A DNA stretch of 64,000 bases, from assembly GCF_029953595.1 (NCBI RefSeq), contig NZ_CP124535.1, positions 310,001 to 374,000 of the forward strand. Direction: 5' to 3'. The position numbers and the translations under genes were made by a program. The notes beneath the pieces are model-generated. The model was not told where the DNA came from and searched no databases. It saw only the letters and a list, made by a program, of their open reading frames with translations. Shown here one piece after another: positions 63,061 through 64,000 of this stretch. Each line of letters starts with the position of its first letter. Within the stretch, counting starts at the first letter, position 1. The stretch is from Fuscovulum ytuae (GTDB taxonomy: Bacteria > Pseudomonadota > Alphaproteobacteria > Rhodobacterales > Rhodobacteraceae).

Positions 63061-63083
63061 TCCCGCCCCTACGGGACCATGCC

Positions 63084-64000
63084 ATGACCGACCCGATCAC
63101 CGCCGCCGCCCGCGCCACGCCCGCGCCCGTCGCCCGTCGCATCCGCGGGCTGTCCGACCGTGCCATCGCGTGGCTGTTCGTGGCCCCCACGATCTTTCTT
63201 CTGCTGGCGATCAACATCTTCCCGCTGATCTGGACGATCCGGCTCTCCTTCACCAATTACGCCGCCAACCGCCCCAACCGCGAGGTGGAATGGGTCGGCC
63301 TGCGCAATTACGAACGCATCCTCACCGATGACGGCATCTGGGCCAATATGCAGACCACGGCCCATTTCCTGCTCTGGACGCTGTTCTTTCAGGTGGTCAT
63401 CGGCTTCACCCTTGCCTGGCTCATCAACCGCAAATTCAAAGGCAACGATCTGCTCACGACACTGATCGTGCTGCCCATGATGCTCTCGCCCGCCGTGGTG
63501 GGGAATTTCTGGACCTTCCTCTACCAACCGCAAATCGGTCTGGTGAACTATGTCGTCGAACTTGTGACGGGCATCCCCGCCTCGTCCTTCTCCATGCTCG
63601 GCCCCGGCGGCTATGCCCCTTGGTCCATCATCATCGTCGACACATGGATGTGGACGCCCTTCGTCATGCTCATCTGCCTCGCGGGCCTGCGCTCCATCCC
63701 CGATTACATCTACGAGGCGGCGGAAATCGACCGCGCCTCCAAATGGCGGCAATTCTGGACGATCACCGTCCCCATGGTGCTGCCCTTCCTGATGCTCGCC
63801 GTCCTCTTCCGGGGGATCGAGAATTTCAAGATGTTCGACATGGTGGTCCTGCTCACGGGCGGGGGCCCCGGCAACGAAACCCTCCTCGCCTCTATCGACC
63901 TGAAACGCGAAGCCTTTGAAAAATGGCGCACCGGCTATTCCTCGGCCTATGCCATCATCCTCTTCGTCACGGTCTTCGGCCTTGCCTCCATCTATGTGAA
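63084..64000 (+). CDS. sugar ABC transporter permease (MalF/UgpA type), truncated by the window edge
   Basis: At least 305 residues are visible, with no stop before the window ends. The N-terminus is Ala/Pro/Arg-rich and cytoplasmic. Membrane helices start at AIAWLFVAPTIFLLLAINIF. The EAA loop is YEAAEIDRASKWRQFWTI. It pairs with the upstream binding protein; a second permease and ATPase should follow outside the window. Confidence 0.9.
   Translation, partial: MTDPITAAARATPAPVARRIRGLSDRAIAWLFVAPTIFLLLAINIFPLIWTIRLSFTNYAANRPNREVEWVGLRNYERILTDDGIWANMQTTAHFLLWTLFFQVVIGFTLAWLINRKFKGNDLLTTLIVLPMMLSPAVVGNFWTFLYQPQIGLVNYVVELVTGIPASSFSMLGPGGYAPWSIIIVDTWMWTPFVMLICLAGLRSIPDYIYEAAEIDRASKWRQFWTITVPMVLPFLMLAVLFRGIENFKMFDMVVLLTGGGPGNETLLASIDLKREAFEKWRTGYSSAYAIILFVTVFGLASIYV

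Overview
The window is about 64 kb of high-GC, densely coded chromosome from an alphaproteobacterium, most likely of the Rhodobacteraceae/Paracoccaceae (Rhodobacter-like). The reasons are a circularly permuted two-piece tmRNA gene, a trgA-trgB pair, a phr-cfa-trgAB run with a Rhodobacter sigma-E-like promoter, AcuI, and DUF982 and DUF6481 proteins. No plasmid or phage replication genes and no CRISPR array are visible.
1-12.3 kb is housekeeping and stress: two GNAT acetyltransferases, a secreted MBL-fold protein, an FAD-linked D-2-hydroxyacid dehydrogenase, ssrA on the minus strand, a lone PotD-like binding protein, AcuI, a class V aminotransferase, then photolyase, cyclopropane-fatty-acid synthase, TrgA and TrgB.
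12.5-27.1 kb is a carbohydrate regulon. A LacI repressor, a TIM-barrel isomerase and a Gfo/Idh dehydrogenase run leftwards. A complete sugar ABC transporter, a GH2 beta-mannosidase, a second isomerase/dehydrogenase pair, a GH43 beta-xylosidase and a GntR regulator run rightwards. Two LacI-type operators lie in the divergent promoter. The whole block is bracketed by a 56-bp direct repeat (52/56 identical) and lies between trgAB and a segment carrying a class III aminotransferase and cysK.
27.3-33.3 kb carries the aminotransferase, a coupled cysK-mscS-alaX operon and tRNA-Ser(GGA). 33.3-40.5 kb, next to the tRNA, looks accessory: CspA, DUF982, two small charged proteins, a fatty acid desaturase, a tandem universal stress protein, a SulP transporter and a decayed IS3-family element.
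40.7-49.2 kb holds a small Moco-domain protein, SelO, a cupin HTH regulator, kbl-tdh (threonine to glycine) with a paired palindromic operator, a secreted histidine phosphatase, an orphan ABC ATPase, and two YafY-type regulators around a secreted ABM-like protein. 49.3-59.4 kb holds tatABC, a DUF815 ATPase, a CorC-like protein, FkbM, nlpD-pcm-surE on the minus strand, and divergent efp and epmA. 59.7-64 kb has a CheY-like protein and a second LacI-controlled sugar ABC transporter that runs off the right edge.
Most calls are by family motif recognition from translation; no database search was run.
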